From assembly GCF_000003605.2 (NCBI RefSeq), contig NW_003134369.1, positions 82,316 through 97,306 on the forward strand: a stretch of DNA of 14,991 nt, read 5' to 3'. The position numbers and the translations under genes were made by a program. The notes below the pieces were generated by a model. That model was not told the origin of the DNA. It did no database searches and saw nothing but the letters and a program-made list of their open reading frames with translations. Below are positions 1 through 9,049 of this stretch, piece by piece; the stretch's first letter is position 1; each line of letters begins with the position of its first letter. This stretch comes from Saccoglossus kowalevskii (Eukaryota; Hemichordata; Enteropneusta; Harrimaniidae).

Positions 1-720
1 AACAAGTACTTGTCTATATTGAGAGATATTGCTCTGGAACAGCATTAAAAATCAGCCATTTTGAATACATGTATATATATAACATGATGTATAACGAATA
101 TATAAAATTTGAATATAATCAGTCAAAGCATTTAAGAGATATGGCTCTAGAACCCCAATCATTAAAGCGAAATGGCCGTCAGTCAGCCATTTTGAATCCA
201 ATCTGAAAAATAAAATGACGTGCATCAGGAACCCGCAACGTCTAATGTAATGTACCAAGTTTGAACAAAATCCATCCATAAATGCCAAAAATGCTTGATA
301 TATGATGAATTTTTAGCACAAAAATGACCACCATTCAGCTATTTTGAATAAGATTATCAAACCAATATATCTGTTTATCTATGACATGATGTATAATGAA
401 TATTAAAAATTGGAATATAATCAGTCAAAACAAGTCAGAGATATGGGTCTAGAAGCCCATTCATTAAAACAAAATGGCCGCCAGACAGCCATATTGAATC
501 TGATCTGAAAAATAAATGATGTGCATCAGGAACCTGTTTGAAAAAATCCATCTGTAAACAGCCGAGAAATGCTTGATTTTGATGATTTTTAGCACAAAAA
601 TGGCCGCCATTCGGCCATCTTGAATCAGATCGTGAAACAAATTGACGTGCATATGCATAATATCATGTATGATGTATGTGTGAAGTTTGATTGTGATTGG
701 TCGAGGCATTTCTAAGATAA

Positions 721-776
721 GGGTCCGGACGCATGGACAGACGGACGCACGCACACACACACAGACACACACAGGT
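721..776. repeat. GGACxGACGGAC / (CA)n-type simple sequence tract
   Basis: A run of GGACGCATGGACAGACGGAC is followed by alternating GCACGCACACACACACAGACACACAC. It sits directly between the degenerate 300-bp units and the GC-rich hairpin, so it is probably part of the tail of that element and not an independent microsatellite. Confidence 0.7.
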
Positions 777-785
777 CAAAACATA

Positions 786-820
786 AGTCCCCGTTTTCGG
801 ACTGCGTCCGAACGGGGACT
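786..820. repeat. GC-rich imperfect palindrome (terminal hairpin of the repeat element)
   Basis: AGTCCCCG at 786-793 pairs with CGGGGACT at 813-820, and CGGAC (798-802) pairs with GTCCG (806-810) across a TGC loop. Two extra T residues on the left arm make a small bulge. It stands out strongly from the AT-rich surroundings. Its place at the edge of the repeat block suggests an element terminus; I do not recognise it as a transcription terminator or RNA gene. Confidence 0.7.
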
Positions 821-835
821 AACAAAATTAGCTTC

Positions 836-1584
836 TAAACCATGCTTCTGTTTCCTGTCAAAATTGGTTTATGGGTACACCTGTTTACTATGAAGAAAGC
901 AGCGTCTTGAAAACTGTCTGCCAGTTGTCAATTTAGTAGGGCAGCAGCTCAAATTTCACTACTTCAAGTTTATGCATAAATTAACACCCAGGCTAGTTGT
1001 CTGTATGATTGCTGTAACACTATTCAACTAAAAACAATGCCCCAACGGCATTTTGAAGATAAACACATTGTCAATCATTTGTGAAAATTTCAAAACAAAA
1101 AGTCAAAGCATCTAGGAGCTATTTTTTTTTAATGTTCTGGAGAGTGCACTAAAAAGAAGCTGAGATAATTGCTAATTTGCATAACAATTCACTCAGTAAG
1201 AAGTTTGCTAATGCTCATAATTAAAATGGCTGTTACAGTTTCAAATTTAAATGTATTATCGTTTTGTAAAAAGTTAAATACAGTGCATAATATTGAGATC
1301 CCGACATTTCTATTTTTTTCACCATGTTTTTTTTTTATTATTTATGTACAGCCTTGCTAAATCTTGCTAAGCATTCAAAAGAGATAATTTTGCACATGTT
1401 ATCTATATTTTAAAATCGTTTTTTGAGTATGTTCAACTATTCACAATTCTACAAAATTTCAACAGTCTATAGCCAAGACTTTTTGGATAATAAAATGCAA
1501 AAAAAAAATAATTTCACTCCCAAGTGCCCACGAACCTGCATCTCTACCTTAAATGAAACGCCATATGACATGCAAGTATTGTTC
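836..1584. other. Gene-free stretch, AT-rich
   Basis: No supported exon on either strand and no PKD-like reading on the minus strand, although the gene's next downstream exon should lie on this side. A short block near 1080-1125 ('GTGAAAATTTCAAAACAAAA' followed by 'AGTCAAAGCATCTAGGAGCTAT') resembles the repeat motif seen at 1-720 and may be an old copy. Homopolymer T and A runs (about 1122-1130, 1328-1337 and 1500-1509) are present. Confidence 0.5.
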
Positions 1585-2400
1585 ATGGGGCTGCACTGTA
1601 AGGAATGTAGTGGCTCAATATTGGTGGCACTCCTTGGCTTGATGGTCTGCTGTATTGAGCAGTCAATGTGTATTGGTCTGTAAGCAATGCTCTATACAGG
1701 TATATTGGCTCAGTATTGGTGGCATTATTAGGCTAGATGGCCTCTTGTATTGGTCAATGAATGGATATTGGTCATGGGACAGAACAGCAAGAAACACACC
1801 ATGTAGTGGCTCAGTATTGGTGGCATTATTAGGCTAGATGGCCTCTTGTATTGGACAATGAATGGATATTGGTCATGGGGCTGAACTGCAAGGAACACAC
1901 CATGTAGTGGCTCAGTATTGGTGGCATTATTAGGCTAGATGGCCTCTTGTATTGGTCAATGAATGGATATTGGTCATGGGACAGAACAGCAAGAAACACA
2001 CCATGTAGTGGCTCAGTATTGGTGGCATTATTAGGCTAGATGGTCTCTTGTAATGGACAATGAATGGATATTGGTCATGGGGCTGAACTGCAAGGAACAC
2101 ACCATGTAGTGGCTCAGTATTGGTGGCATTATTAGGCTAGATGGCCTCTTGTATTGGACAATGAATGGATATTGGTCATGGGGCTGAACAGCAAGGAACA
2201 CACCATGTAGTAGCTCAGTATTGGTGGCATTATTTGGTTAGATGGCCTCTTGTATTGGACAATCAATGGGTATTGGTCATTGCACAAAGCTTTAAAAAAA
2301 TGTTCTATATATTGGTTCAATATTAGTGTTAGTACAAGACTAGACGGCATACAGAATTGGGCAATAAGAAATGTTCTACATATTAGCACTGGTAGCATTA
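1585..2400. repeat. 101-bp tandem array with dimeric higher-order pattern
   Basis: The word ATGTAG starting the block 'TGGCTCAGTATTGGTGGC' recurs at 1801, 1902, 2003, 2104 and 2205, exactly 101 bp apart. A shorter diverged copy begins at 1605, and a copy near 1700 lacks the opening word. Strongly diverged copies follow near 2305 and 2375. Two subtypes alternate: A has 'GGTCAATGAATGG' and 'GGGACAGAACAGCAAGAAAC'; B has 'GGACAATGAATGG' and 'GGGGCTGAACTGCAAGGAAC'. The order from 1700 is A-B-A-B-B', which implies past duplication of a 202-bp dimer. The unit length is not a multiple of three, so the open frames crossing it are not coding. It lies just downstream (transcript sense) of the donor of the 2473-3769 exon. 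Confidence 0.93.
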
Positions 2401-2472
2401 TTGTAATGAATAGGTTACATGTATATGGAATATTCTATACATACATATTGACTCAGCAAAGACAATACATAC

Positions 2473-3769
2473 CATCAATTAAAGCTGTTACTGGCACTTC
2501 AACTCCAATAACTGCTTCTGTATATAACTCAACAGTCACTGATTCTATGTCTTCTTGAACCAATACAGACACAGTATCTGATTCCATAGACACATTATTA
2601 TAAGCATACATGGTAACTCTGAATGATCCTGTAGCATTAAAGGTATAGTAGATAGTCCAAGAACTGTCAGGGTTTCCAACAACATCAGCTTGTATTCGTC
2701 CATTACCAACATCAATATCAAAGCTGATATCACTTCCTTCATACAGATGTGCATAGATTTCAGTTCTATTACCCAGTATGGTAGGATGGCCTCCTGATAG
2801 CAGCAGTCCTTCTACTGCATCTTGTACAATATATTGGTCTTCTAGATAAACTTCATATGAGCTGATTAAGTTCTGTACAGTTACCACTAAATCATACACA
2901 CCACGCATGGTATATGTGTGATTGCTTCTCTGTGCAGCTACATAGTCTGCAGAGGGAGGGTCTTCATCGGATATTGTCACATCATCTGAGCCATCACTAA
3001 AATCCCAGATGAACTGTATATCACTCCCAGCAGTGACTAATGCCAGGACAGAGACAGTGTCCCCAGTTGTTATAACTTCGCTACCACCAACATCCAATTG
3101 TAAGTCTACAATCATTTCTAAAGCTGTGACTTCCACATATGCAGTGAGAAAACTCACATAGTTAGAAACATTCACACTTAGTGAATATAATCCAGCTTCA
3201 GGAAAGTTGTAATGAAATGTGTTCTCAGTGTGCTGGACACTTTCAGAGATATTTATACCAATTCCATTTACTGCCCAATCATACAATATAATTTCCGCTG
3301 GAACAGTCAAAGTCACTGTTACATTGATGTCTTGGTTAGCTACTACCCAGGGATTAATGTTGATAGTAGGGTAACTAGCAATAGCCTCCTGTGCTATAAT
3401 ATACTGCGGTAAACTAGCAAATTCTGGATGGTCATGAATACTCGTAACTTCCACTGTTGTATTGTAGATTCCTGGCTCAAAATATCTGTGCTCAAACTGT
3501 AAGTTCAAAGTACATCCTATACCATAACTGGATGTGATATGAATATAGTTTGGTTCATACCATTGTGTCATGGAATCAGTTTGGTTGCCATCATGTAATG
3601 AATATTCATGAGATATTCCATCATGAAAGTTGATGAACATCGTGCTGTCCTGGCGATGTGCAGTTACTATAGAAACAGCAAATCTTACAGATGTGTCAAA
3701 TACTTTAACATAATAGGAAGGTGATTCCATTGTAATGGTAATGTTTGAATGCCCTTTATCCACCACAAC
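2473..3769 (-). CDS. Internal exon of a PKD-repeat (polycystin-1-like) protein, 432 codons
   Basis: This large exon encodes extracellular beta-sandwich PKD domains. In transcript sense it begins after a TTATTTCAG acceptor (3770-3772) with VVVDKGHSN and ends ...TALID plus one base at a GTATGT donor (2467-2472), so entry is phase 0 and exit phase 1. Counting from the exon start, PKD-like repeats span about residues 12-110 (degenerate: MFINFHDG, EHRYFEPGIYNTTVEV), 130-216 (YDWAVNG, HYNFPEAGLYSLSVNVSN), 219-317 (best: FIWDFSDGSDD, NHTYTMRGVYDLVVTVQN), 319-407 (SFDIDVGNG, YYTFNATGSFRVTMYAYN) and the start of another at 409-432. About ten N-x-S/T sequons and only one cysteine fit a glycosylated cell-surface ectodomain. 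Known families with such arrays are polycystin-1, REJ and PKD1-like proteins. No REJ, GPS or membrane segment is visible, so the exact family is inferred. The open frame reads past the donor into the intron (to 2453); that part is not coding. Confidence 0.9.
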
Positions 3770-4365
3770 CTGAAATAAGAGTTAACATTATAACTGGTCA
3801 GTATTAATAATCCACTTCCAATCATTTGATATTCTACAGTCTGTATACAGTACTGTCACAAGCAAAAATGTTTTTGTTGATTGGTGCTTTGGACAACAAG
3901 TTTTAATTATTATTAGTGCGGTTTGTTAGTTGGCCATGAACGCATCGGTTCTCATTGTGTTGTGGTAAATGACTTCATTAATTGTTGAACATGGCTACAA
4001 GTGATACGGTCATAATGACAAATCGGCGATATTTTTGGGAGTGAACATCTGAGTATTTTTACCACCTGACCAATGAAAACAACGGTCGAGCAAAATTGTT
4101 TTACTTTGGGCTAGTTGTTAAGACTCTTCTGAACAGTGTATTGAAAAAGATTACCCCTACATGTGTAATATATAAATTTGGTTACTTAAGTTTGTCATAT
4201 AGTTTAGTTTGCGCTGTTTTTTCTACTGACTCTACAATCAGTGTTTGACAGCAGCTCACACAGAGCCTATAGAACTACATAATAGTTCAGTGATGTAGCT
4301 CCGCCCCCAGAATAGTGTAGTTTCAGCAATGGTTCATATGAATTAATGGAACTTCAATTATTTAA

Positions 4366-4581
4366 CCTTTTGAGTGCAATTTGGAACCATCTACAACATT
4401 TTGTACAGTTTGCTCCTCCCCACAGGAAATGTTGATAAAAATTGACAAACTTTTTTAATTAAAAACTAAAAGCAATATTTGAAACTGTATGGTGCAAAAT
4501 GATGATGAAATTTAGTGACAATTTTACCAGTTTGTGAAAAACATTTACACTGAATTTGGAGCAACAAAAGCACTCAAAGTG
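4366..4581. mobile_element. piggyBac-like MITE (216 bp, TTAA target duplication)
   Basis: The element is flanked by TTAA on both sides (4362-4365 and 4582-4585). Its ends are inverted repeats: left CCTTTTGAGTGC, and right GCACTCAAAGTG, which reads CACTTTGAGTGC when reversed. TTAA duplications with CC(C/T)TTT-type ends are typical of piggyBac-superfamily elements. No transposase is encoded, so it is non-autonomous. Its interior (about 4388-4475) matches the element at 6562-6886. It lies inside the intron between the 29-codon and 432-codon exons. Confidence 0.75.
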
Positions 4582-4689
4582 TTAAGGTGTATTTAAACTC
4601 AAATTGGATCATATGTACAATAGTTGAAATCAACAGTGCTATCTAATGGTACACAGTATCAACAAATTATGAAGAGGATATGCAAGTGT

Positions 4690-5297
4690 GTGCTATGAAG
4701 AAATCACATGAATTGAATAAAATTACATGAATTGAAGTCATGTGAATGAAGTCATGTGAATTGAAGAAGTGTGAATTTAAAAATGTCATGTGAACTGAAG
4801 ACATGTGAATGAAGTCATGTGAATTGAAGAAGTCGTGTGAATATAAAAATGGCATGTGAATTGAAGAAGTCATATGAATTGAAGAAGTCATGTGAGTTGG
4901 AGAAGTCATATGAATTGAAGTCATGTGAATTGAAGAAGACAAGTGGGTGAAGTCATGTGAATTGAAGAAGTCGTGTGATTTTAAAAATGTCATGTGAATT
5001 GAAGAAGTCATGTGAATTGAAGTAGTCATGTGAATTGGAGAAGACATGTGGATGAAGTCATGTGGATGAAGTCATGTGGATGAAGTCGTGTGAATTGAAG
5101 AAGTCATGTGAGTTGGAGAAGTCATGTGAGTTGGAGAAGTCATGTGAGTTGGAGAAGTCATGAATTGAAGAAGTCATGTGAATTGAAGACATGTGGGTGA
5201 AGTCATGTGAACTGAAGACATGTGGGTGAAGTCATGTGAATTGAAGAAGTCGTGTGAATTTAAAAATGTCATGTGAATTGAAGAAGTCATATGAATT
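4690..5297. repeat. Minisatellite of ~14-18-bp units (AATTGAAGAAGTCATGTG)
   Basis: The core unit AATTGAAGAAGTCATGTG and a shorter form AATGAAGTCATGTG alternate irregularly for about 600 bp. A longer block, in which AGTCGTGTGAAT or a truncated AGTGTGAAT is followed by TxTAAAAATGxCATGTG, recurs near 4765, 4830, 4970 and 5250, so segments larger than the basic unit have been copied. Runs of GTGAGTTGGAGAAGTCAT occur at 5108-5160. A 126-residue minus-strand open frame (S-I-H-M-T-S repeats) exists only because the 18-bp unit keeps frame; I do not regard it as a gene. Confidence 0.93.
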
Positions 5298-5311
5298 ATG
5301 AGATGACCACA

Positions 5312-5332
5312 ATATATATATATATATATATA
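5312..5332. repeat. (AT)n microsatellite
   Basis: An uninterrupted AT/TA dinucleotide run of about 21 bases directly follows the minisatellite, separated by roughly 15 bases. It lies in the intron of the PKD gene. Confidence 0.95.
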
Positions 5333-5626
5333 CTATATTTTTAGAAATTCAAATGCAAATTAGTGAGTCTGGTAAAAACATATTTGTGTTCATCTCTAAC
5401 TGTTTTTGATAGTATCCTTGCTTATTTGCTAAGTGTTGTAATCTGTAAGTTTTGCGTGTTAGGTATGCTTTGTGATGCTGATGGTTTGAAATACGTTCAC
5501 AGATATTAAAAATCTCAACTGCTACTGTAACATAAACTTTATATCAATTTTTTTTATGTTTAATTTCTATTGAAAGGTTAGTGAAAGCCCAGGTCGTGAT
5601 ATTCAATATACTAAAAATAGACTTAC

Positions 5627-5713
5627 AATGCAAAGCGTCTCAGCAACACTGCCAAGATGATTGGACACATTAACACTGATGGTAAATAGCCCAGTAGTGT
5701 TAAAAGTATGCAT
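5627..5713 (-). CDS. Small internal exon of the PKD-repeat protein, 29 codons
   Basis: This exon is exactly 87 nt, phase 0 at both ends. In transcript sense it follows TTATTTTTCAG and is followed by a perfect GTAAGT donor. It encodes MHTFNTTGLFTISVNVSN followed by HLGSVAETLCI, the C-terminal half of a PKD domain: the HTF turn, the G-x-(Y/F) strand and the V-x-V-x-N strand. It joins the preceding exon after ...GCFKDLQ and the next before VVVDKG without shifting frame, completing the second PKD repeat in the window. It carries two N-glycosylation sequons (NTT, NVS). Alone it is short, but both splice sites, both phases and the domain continuity agree. Being a multiple of three with phase 0 on both sides, it could be skipped without frameshift; no evidence of skipping is visible. 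Confidence 0.87.
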
Positions 5714-6561
5714 CTGAAAAATAAATAAATAATAAATTAAAATTCCATTATACCAACCATGTGTTTAAATACATGCAGTACCACCAAGAAAGTACTCAAG
5801 TTAAAACAAATACACAAACTAAATGAAGCTAGGTTCACACATTAAGAGACAGAGATCTGACTTTGGAACAAGGCTGTTACTAAACTATTGGTAGTAGATT
5901 CATAAAAAATAGTTGTCCTATAAGTTCAAAAGAAAGGTCACTTATATGGAAAACAACTTAAGAGTCAATGTACATCTCTGATTACACTTTAAGGTAATGG
6001 ATCATGCTTCATATTAAATATGGACATTTTAATATACTGTAGTTCATTTTCAAAGAATTATCCTGTCTGTGACTAAGTGACTTGATGATGTCCTACGAAG
6101 CTGAAATAATGATATTTCTGATGTGGATAAGAATGTGAATACCAAAAGTCTCGCATTCCTTTCAGTTACTTGAAACATCAAACAAAACAAAATTTTGGTG
6201 CAATACAATTTTATAGAAGTTTGTACCAAATTCAAATTTTGCACTACAAAGACCGTGTTTACAACTGCACATACATGGAAAGCATTATGGGAGATAATTT
6301 CCCATAGTACTGGTAGGTAAATAATGAAAAACTGTCACACTAAAACTGACTAAATTTAGTGCCAGTTTATTAAATAGTTTTAACAATGATATGGTTCATA
6401 TCAGTAATACTATCCGACTTAACCATCCCATCTCAGTGAGCAAAATTTTGAAATATTAAGAGATAATTTCAACAATGGAATCAATGCTATAATGAAATCT
6501 TCATGTTACCATGAGATTTCATACGTTGTCGCTCAAAAAAGTGTTTCCCTAATGTCATTAA

Positions 6562-6886
6562 CCATTTGATCGCCATTGTCAACTTTTGGCGCCATCTACA
6601 AAATGACTTTGTACAGTCTGCTCATTCCCACATAAAATGTTAATAACAAATGTCAAATCTTTTGATCAAATACTAAAAGTTAATATATTAAAGCGAGCGT
6701 GTCATTGTTTACAAACAAGTATCTACCAATGAGCCTCTGCGTTTTTAGCATGTGTTGTTATCATCGCTAGGGACTCGATTCCCGCGCGTGCGCAGGTGAC
6801 AACCCTCCCTCTTTGTATGGTCCAAAATAATGACAATTTTATTGAATAAGGAAAAAATATGGAAAAAATATCTGGCACTCAAAGGG
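6562..6886. mobile_element. piggyBac-like MITE, longer relative of the 4366 element (325 bp)
   Basis: A TTAA at 6558-6561 precedes the left end CCATTTGATCGCC. The right end GGCACTCAAAGGG reads CCCTTTGAGTGCC when reversed, and is followed by TAAA, a likely decayed TTAA. About 6590-6685 lines up with 4388-4475, sharing 'CCATCTACAA', 'TTTGTACAGT', 'CCCACA', 'AAATGTT' and 'ACTAAAAG'; 'GTATGGTxCAAAATxATGA' is shared near the other end. Relative to the shorter element it carries roughly 115 extra bases (about 6690-6813) that include an unusually CpG-rich stretch, CCCGCGCGTGCGCAGG. No transposase is present. Confidence 0.65.
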
Positions 6887-6963
6887 TAAACCTATGATAC
6901 ACAACCTGAAACTTCTTAATCACCCACAAGAAAAATAACAGAAAAAAATAAAAGTAATGATTA

Positions 6964-7067
6964 CTGTAAACCTTTTAATTTATGCTGATATAAATTTTGT
7001 GATACAATATTTTGACAGCATTCATGGACTATGAATTTTGTCTCTCAATAAAATAATCAGTTTACAG
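6964..7067. mobile_element. Short TA-flanked MITE with CTGTAAAC ends (104 bp)
   Basis: The left end CTGTAAAC (6964-6971) and right end GTTTACAG (7060-7067) are perfect inverted repeats flanked by TA (6962-6963 and 7068-7069). Beyond these eight bases the two ends remain loosely alike for another 15 or so bases. The left end (CTGTAAACCTTTTAAT) resembles the end of the element at 10365-10553, suggesting one family. TA flanks would fit a Tc1/mariner-type element, but this is inference from so short an element. Confidence 0.5.
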
Positions 7068-7647
7068 TAACATCATTCCTGCTGCCAACAAAACATTACA
7101 TCCAGTAATATACGTAATGTGATATCGGGTGTGTGTCCATGTCCAATCAACTGATAGTAATATAGAAGAAAAACACTTTTTTTTTCTTAAACTTGTAGTT
7201 AAATAAATAAAACCAACTTTATACTTTTGTATCTTAGGTGCCAGAAAACTTTAAACTTTCATTCTTTGCTACCTTACCTCTCGTAAAAGAAAGTTTGAAA
7301 GAGTGAAATAACAAACTACATTAAAAATTAAAGTAATTTTTCACCACCAGACTTTCTCACTCAAATTTGTCTGCACTTTTTTCTTATATTCTTTAATATT
7401 TCTGGAAATGAATTCAAATTTTGGAGCTAACATACAAAATTAAATTTTCCGTTTTTACTCAAAAAAATTGATCATTTTTGTCCAATCTTTTGAAAGAAGG
7501 GGCATACTATAAACAGGATTATTTTGTGATGAAAAGTGGGAGCTGGTGATGAAAAGGTTAATTATCCATGGCCTTCTAGTATAACATGAAAAATTACGTA
7601 TTTGGATGTATAAGTATTTGTAAACAGTGAGTGATGGAGTTCAAAAA

Positions 7648-7698
7648 TTGACATTCAGGTTGAACTACGACTAATCTAACTTCAACCTAAAATGTCAA
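7648..7698. repeat. 51-bp hairpin-forming inverted repeat
   Basis: TTGACATTCAGGTTGAA (7648-7664) pairs with TTCAACCTAAAATGTCAA (7681-7698) across a 16-base spacer, with one mismatch or bulge in a 17-18-bp stem. Pairing does not extend into the flanks. It could be the remains of a small foldback element. The stem is shorter than usual for a microRNA precursor. Confidence 0.65.
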
Positions 7699-9049
7699 AC
7701 TAGCTTATAATATTAATGTGTGTGCTTTGACATCTCCACACATGTATTGTATTCAAAAACAGCAGAATTACAGCAGTCAACTTTAATGGTTACAATATCA
7801 CAAAATAATTTGGATGTGTTGATCTAAATATTCAGCATGGATTTAAAGCTTATATAAGAAAATTATATAGACTTTAAGAATGTTGTACACAATTGAATGC
7901 TATAGCCTACAGCTACATGTATAAACATTTGTTTCCAATCATTACATGCATTCAATCTAATGTAGTGATTTATACAGACTTTTTTTTTAAATTAAGGGCC
8001 TGTACAAAGAGTAAAACGTACATCATTCAATGTTATTATTTAACATATTTTACAGACATTCTTATAATATCAATTTGCGTCTAACAAACAAGTAAATGAG
8101 CTTTTGGTGGAAACTATAATCACATTAGACTCTCAGCTCATCAGATGAGAAGGAGAAAGTTCATGATCTGCAGCCCAAACATTAAGATCCATCAATCAAA
8201 ATGTGATGGTTTGGGAATATTTATTTAGTCTATGAGCACTAATGATGTAACTTTAGGTAAATGTTTTGTTCAGGAAATCCAAACATGTCGTTCAACGAAA
8301 ATCATTAAATTGAGATTGTATATTTTCATTCCAAAATGAAGCAGACTCCATGTGAAAGAAACACTACATAACTACACCCCTAAGGTAGTATGCATATTTT
8401 AGTGTATATAGCAGTAGCAATGTTTCATGTCAAAATCTGTTTACAATTATTCGTTTTAGTATTAGTCAAGAAGTATGTGAACTTTTTTGGTTCACTGTCA
8501 ATCTGATTTTTGAGAAAAAATTGTAAAATAATACAAATGCCATTTTAATAGCAGTAGTTTCCATAGACCATAATGGAAACACATTTCCTCATTAAAAAAC
8601 CCACTCAAATATTGTCAATTTTTTAATACTTCTAGACATCAAAAAGTGCTTTGTAAAACATTATATATATTTGTTTCACTAGGCTAAATTTTGAGATATT
8701 AAGATGTATCCTTGCCATAGGAAACAATGGCAATATGCCCTGAAACAGAAAAAAAACATACCGTATTCACTGTATTTTATTTGAACTAAGTACGGTGATC
8801 ACATTTTCCTAATTTTTGTTGCATGATATATGAATATATGATCAAAGAAAGCTTAGAAAGAACTCCTGTGTGCTGAAGGTATTGGAGGCATGAAGTTAGC
8901 ACATGTGCTTCAAGTAGCTATGGTTTAACAATTATAAATATTTAATGAAATAATATATATATATGATGACTTTTGGTCATATATTTTGTCAGACAAAATT
9001 ATAACTCCAGTTGCATGTCCCTATCAGCAACAGTACTTATACCACATTG

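Larger units (their letters stand above)
1..835. repeat. Degenerate dispersed/tandem repeat element (~300-bp units)
   Basis: Several related blocks follow one another. The phrase GAGATATxGxTCTxGAA occurs near 23, 136 and 438, with a diverged form near 711. 'CTGAAAAATAAA' followed by 'ACGTGCATCAGGAAC' or 'ATGTGCATCAGGAAC' occurs near 203 and 507, about 303 bp apart. 'ACATGATGTATAA' occurs near 82 and 384, and a 'TTTTTAGCACAAAAATG' block near 309 and 587. The units carry 'AAATGGCCGCCAT' followed by 'TTGAAT', a motif I associate with abundant invertebrate repeats. The block finishes in a CA-rich tract and a hairpin (786-820), which look like the element's 3' end. The first unit is shortened (113 bp to the next landmark). 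The short open frames on the minus strand here cross the repeats and show no coding features. A transposon-derived origin is inference; the family is not identified. Confidence 0.75.
3770..5626 (-). other. Intron (1857 nt, phase 0) between the 29-codon and 432-codon exons
   Basis: In transcript sense it starts with GTAAGT (5626-5621) and ends TTATTTCAG (acceptor at 3772-3770). It holds a piggyBac-like MITE (4366-4581), an 18-bp-based minisatellite (~4690-5297) and an (AT)n tract. The remaining parts, 3773-4361 and 5335-5620, show no exon, RNA gene or clear repeat; a small inverted repeat, GAACTA-CATAA-TAGTTC, lies near 4271-4287. Confidence 0.8.

Noticed and set aside
786-830. Helitron 3' end (hairpin followed by CTAA)
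   Set aside because: The CTAA overlaps the hairpin arm and is not about ten bases beyond it. No matching TC start is identifiable.
52-893. Short open frames in the repeat block at the window start
   Set aside because: They cross repeat-unit boundaries and the CA tract, with no coding features.
2453-2472. Extension of the large-exon reading past the GTATGT donor
   Set aside because: The donor and exit phase fit a splice site, and the extra residues (MYCLC) do not continue the PKD domain.
1423-2558. Short open frames across the 101-bp array on both strands
   Set aside because: The 101-bp period breaks frame at every unit, and the same segment is open on both strands. No domain is recognisable.
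2545-2754. 69-codon minus-strand frame inside the large exon
   Set aside because: It is an alternate-frame shadow of the well-supported PKD reading.
3764-3769. GTG near 3766 as a translation start
   Set aside because: It lies two codons inside an exon with a clear acceptor, and the previous exon joins in frame, so the gene does not start here.
4667-5047. 126-codon minus-strand open frame of S-I-H-M-T repeats
   Set aside because: It is a direct translation of the 18-bp minisatellite inside an intron, with no unique coding sequence.
6050-6244. 64-codon minus-strand frame in the large intron
   Set aside because: The flanking PKD exons join in frame without it, and it has no PKD-like pattern.
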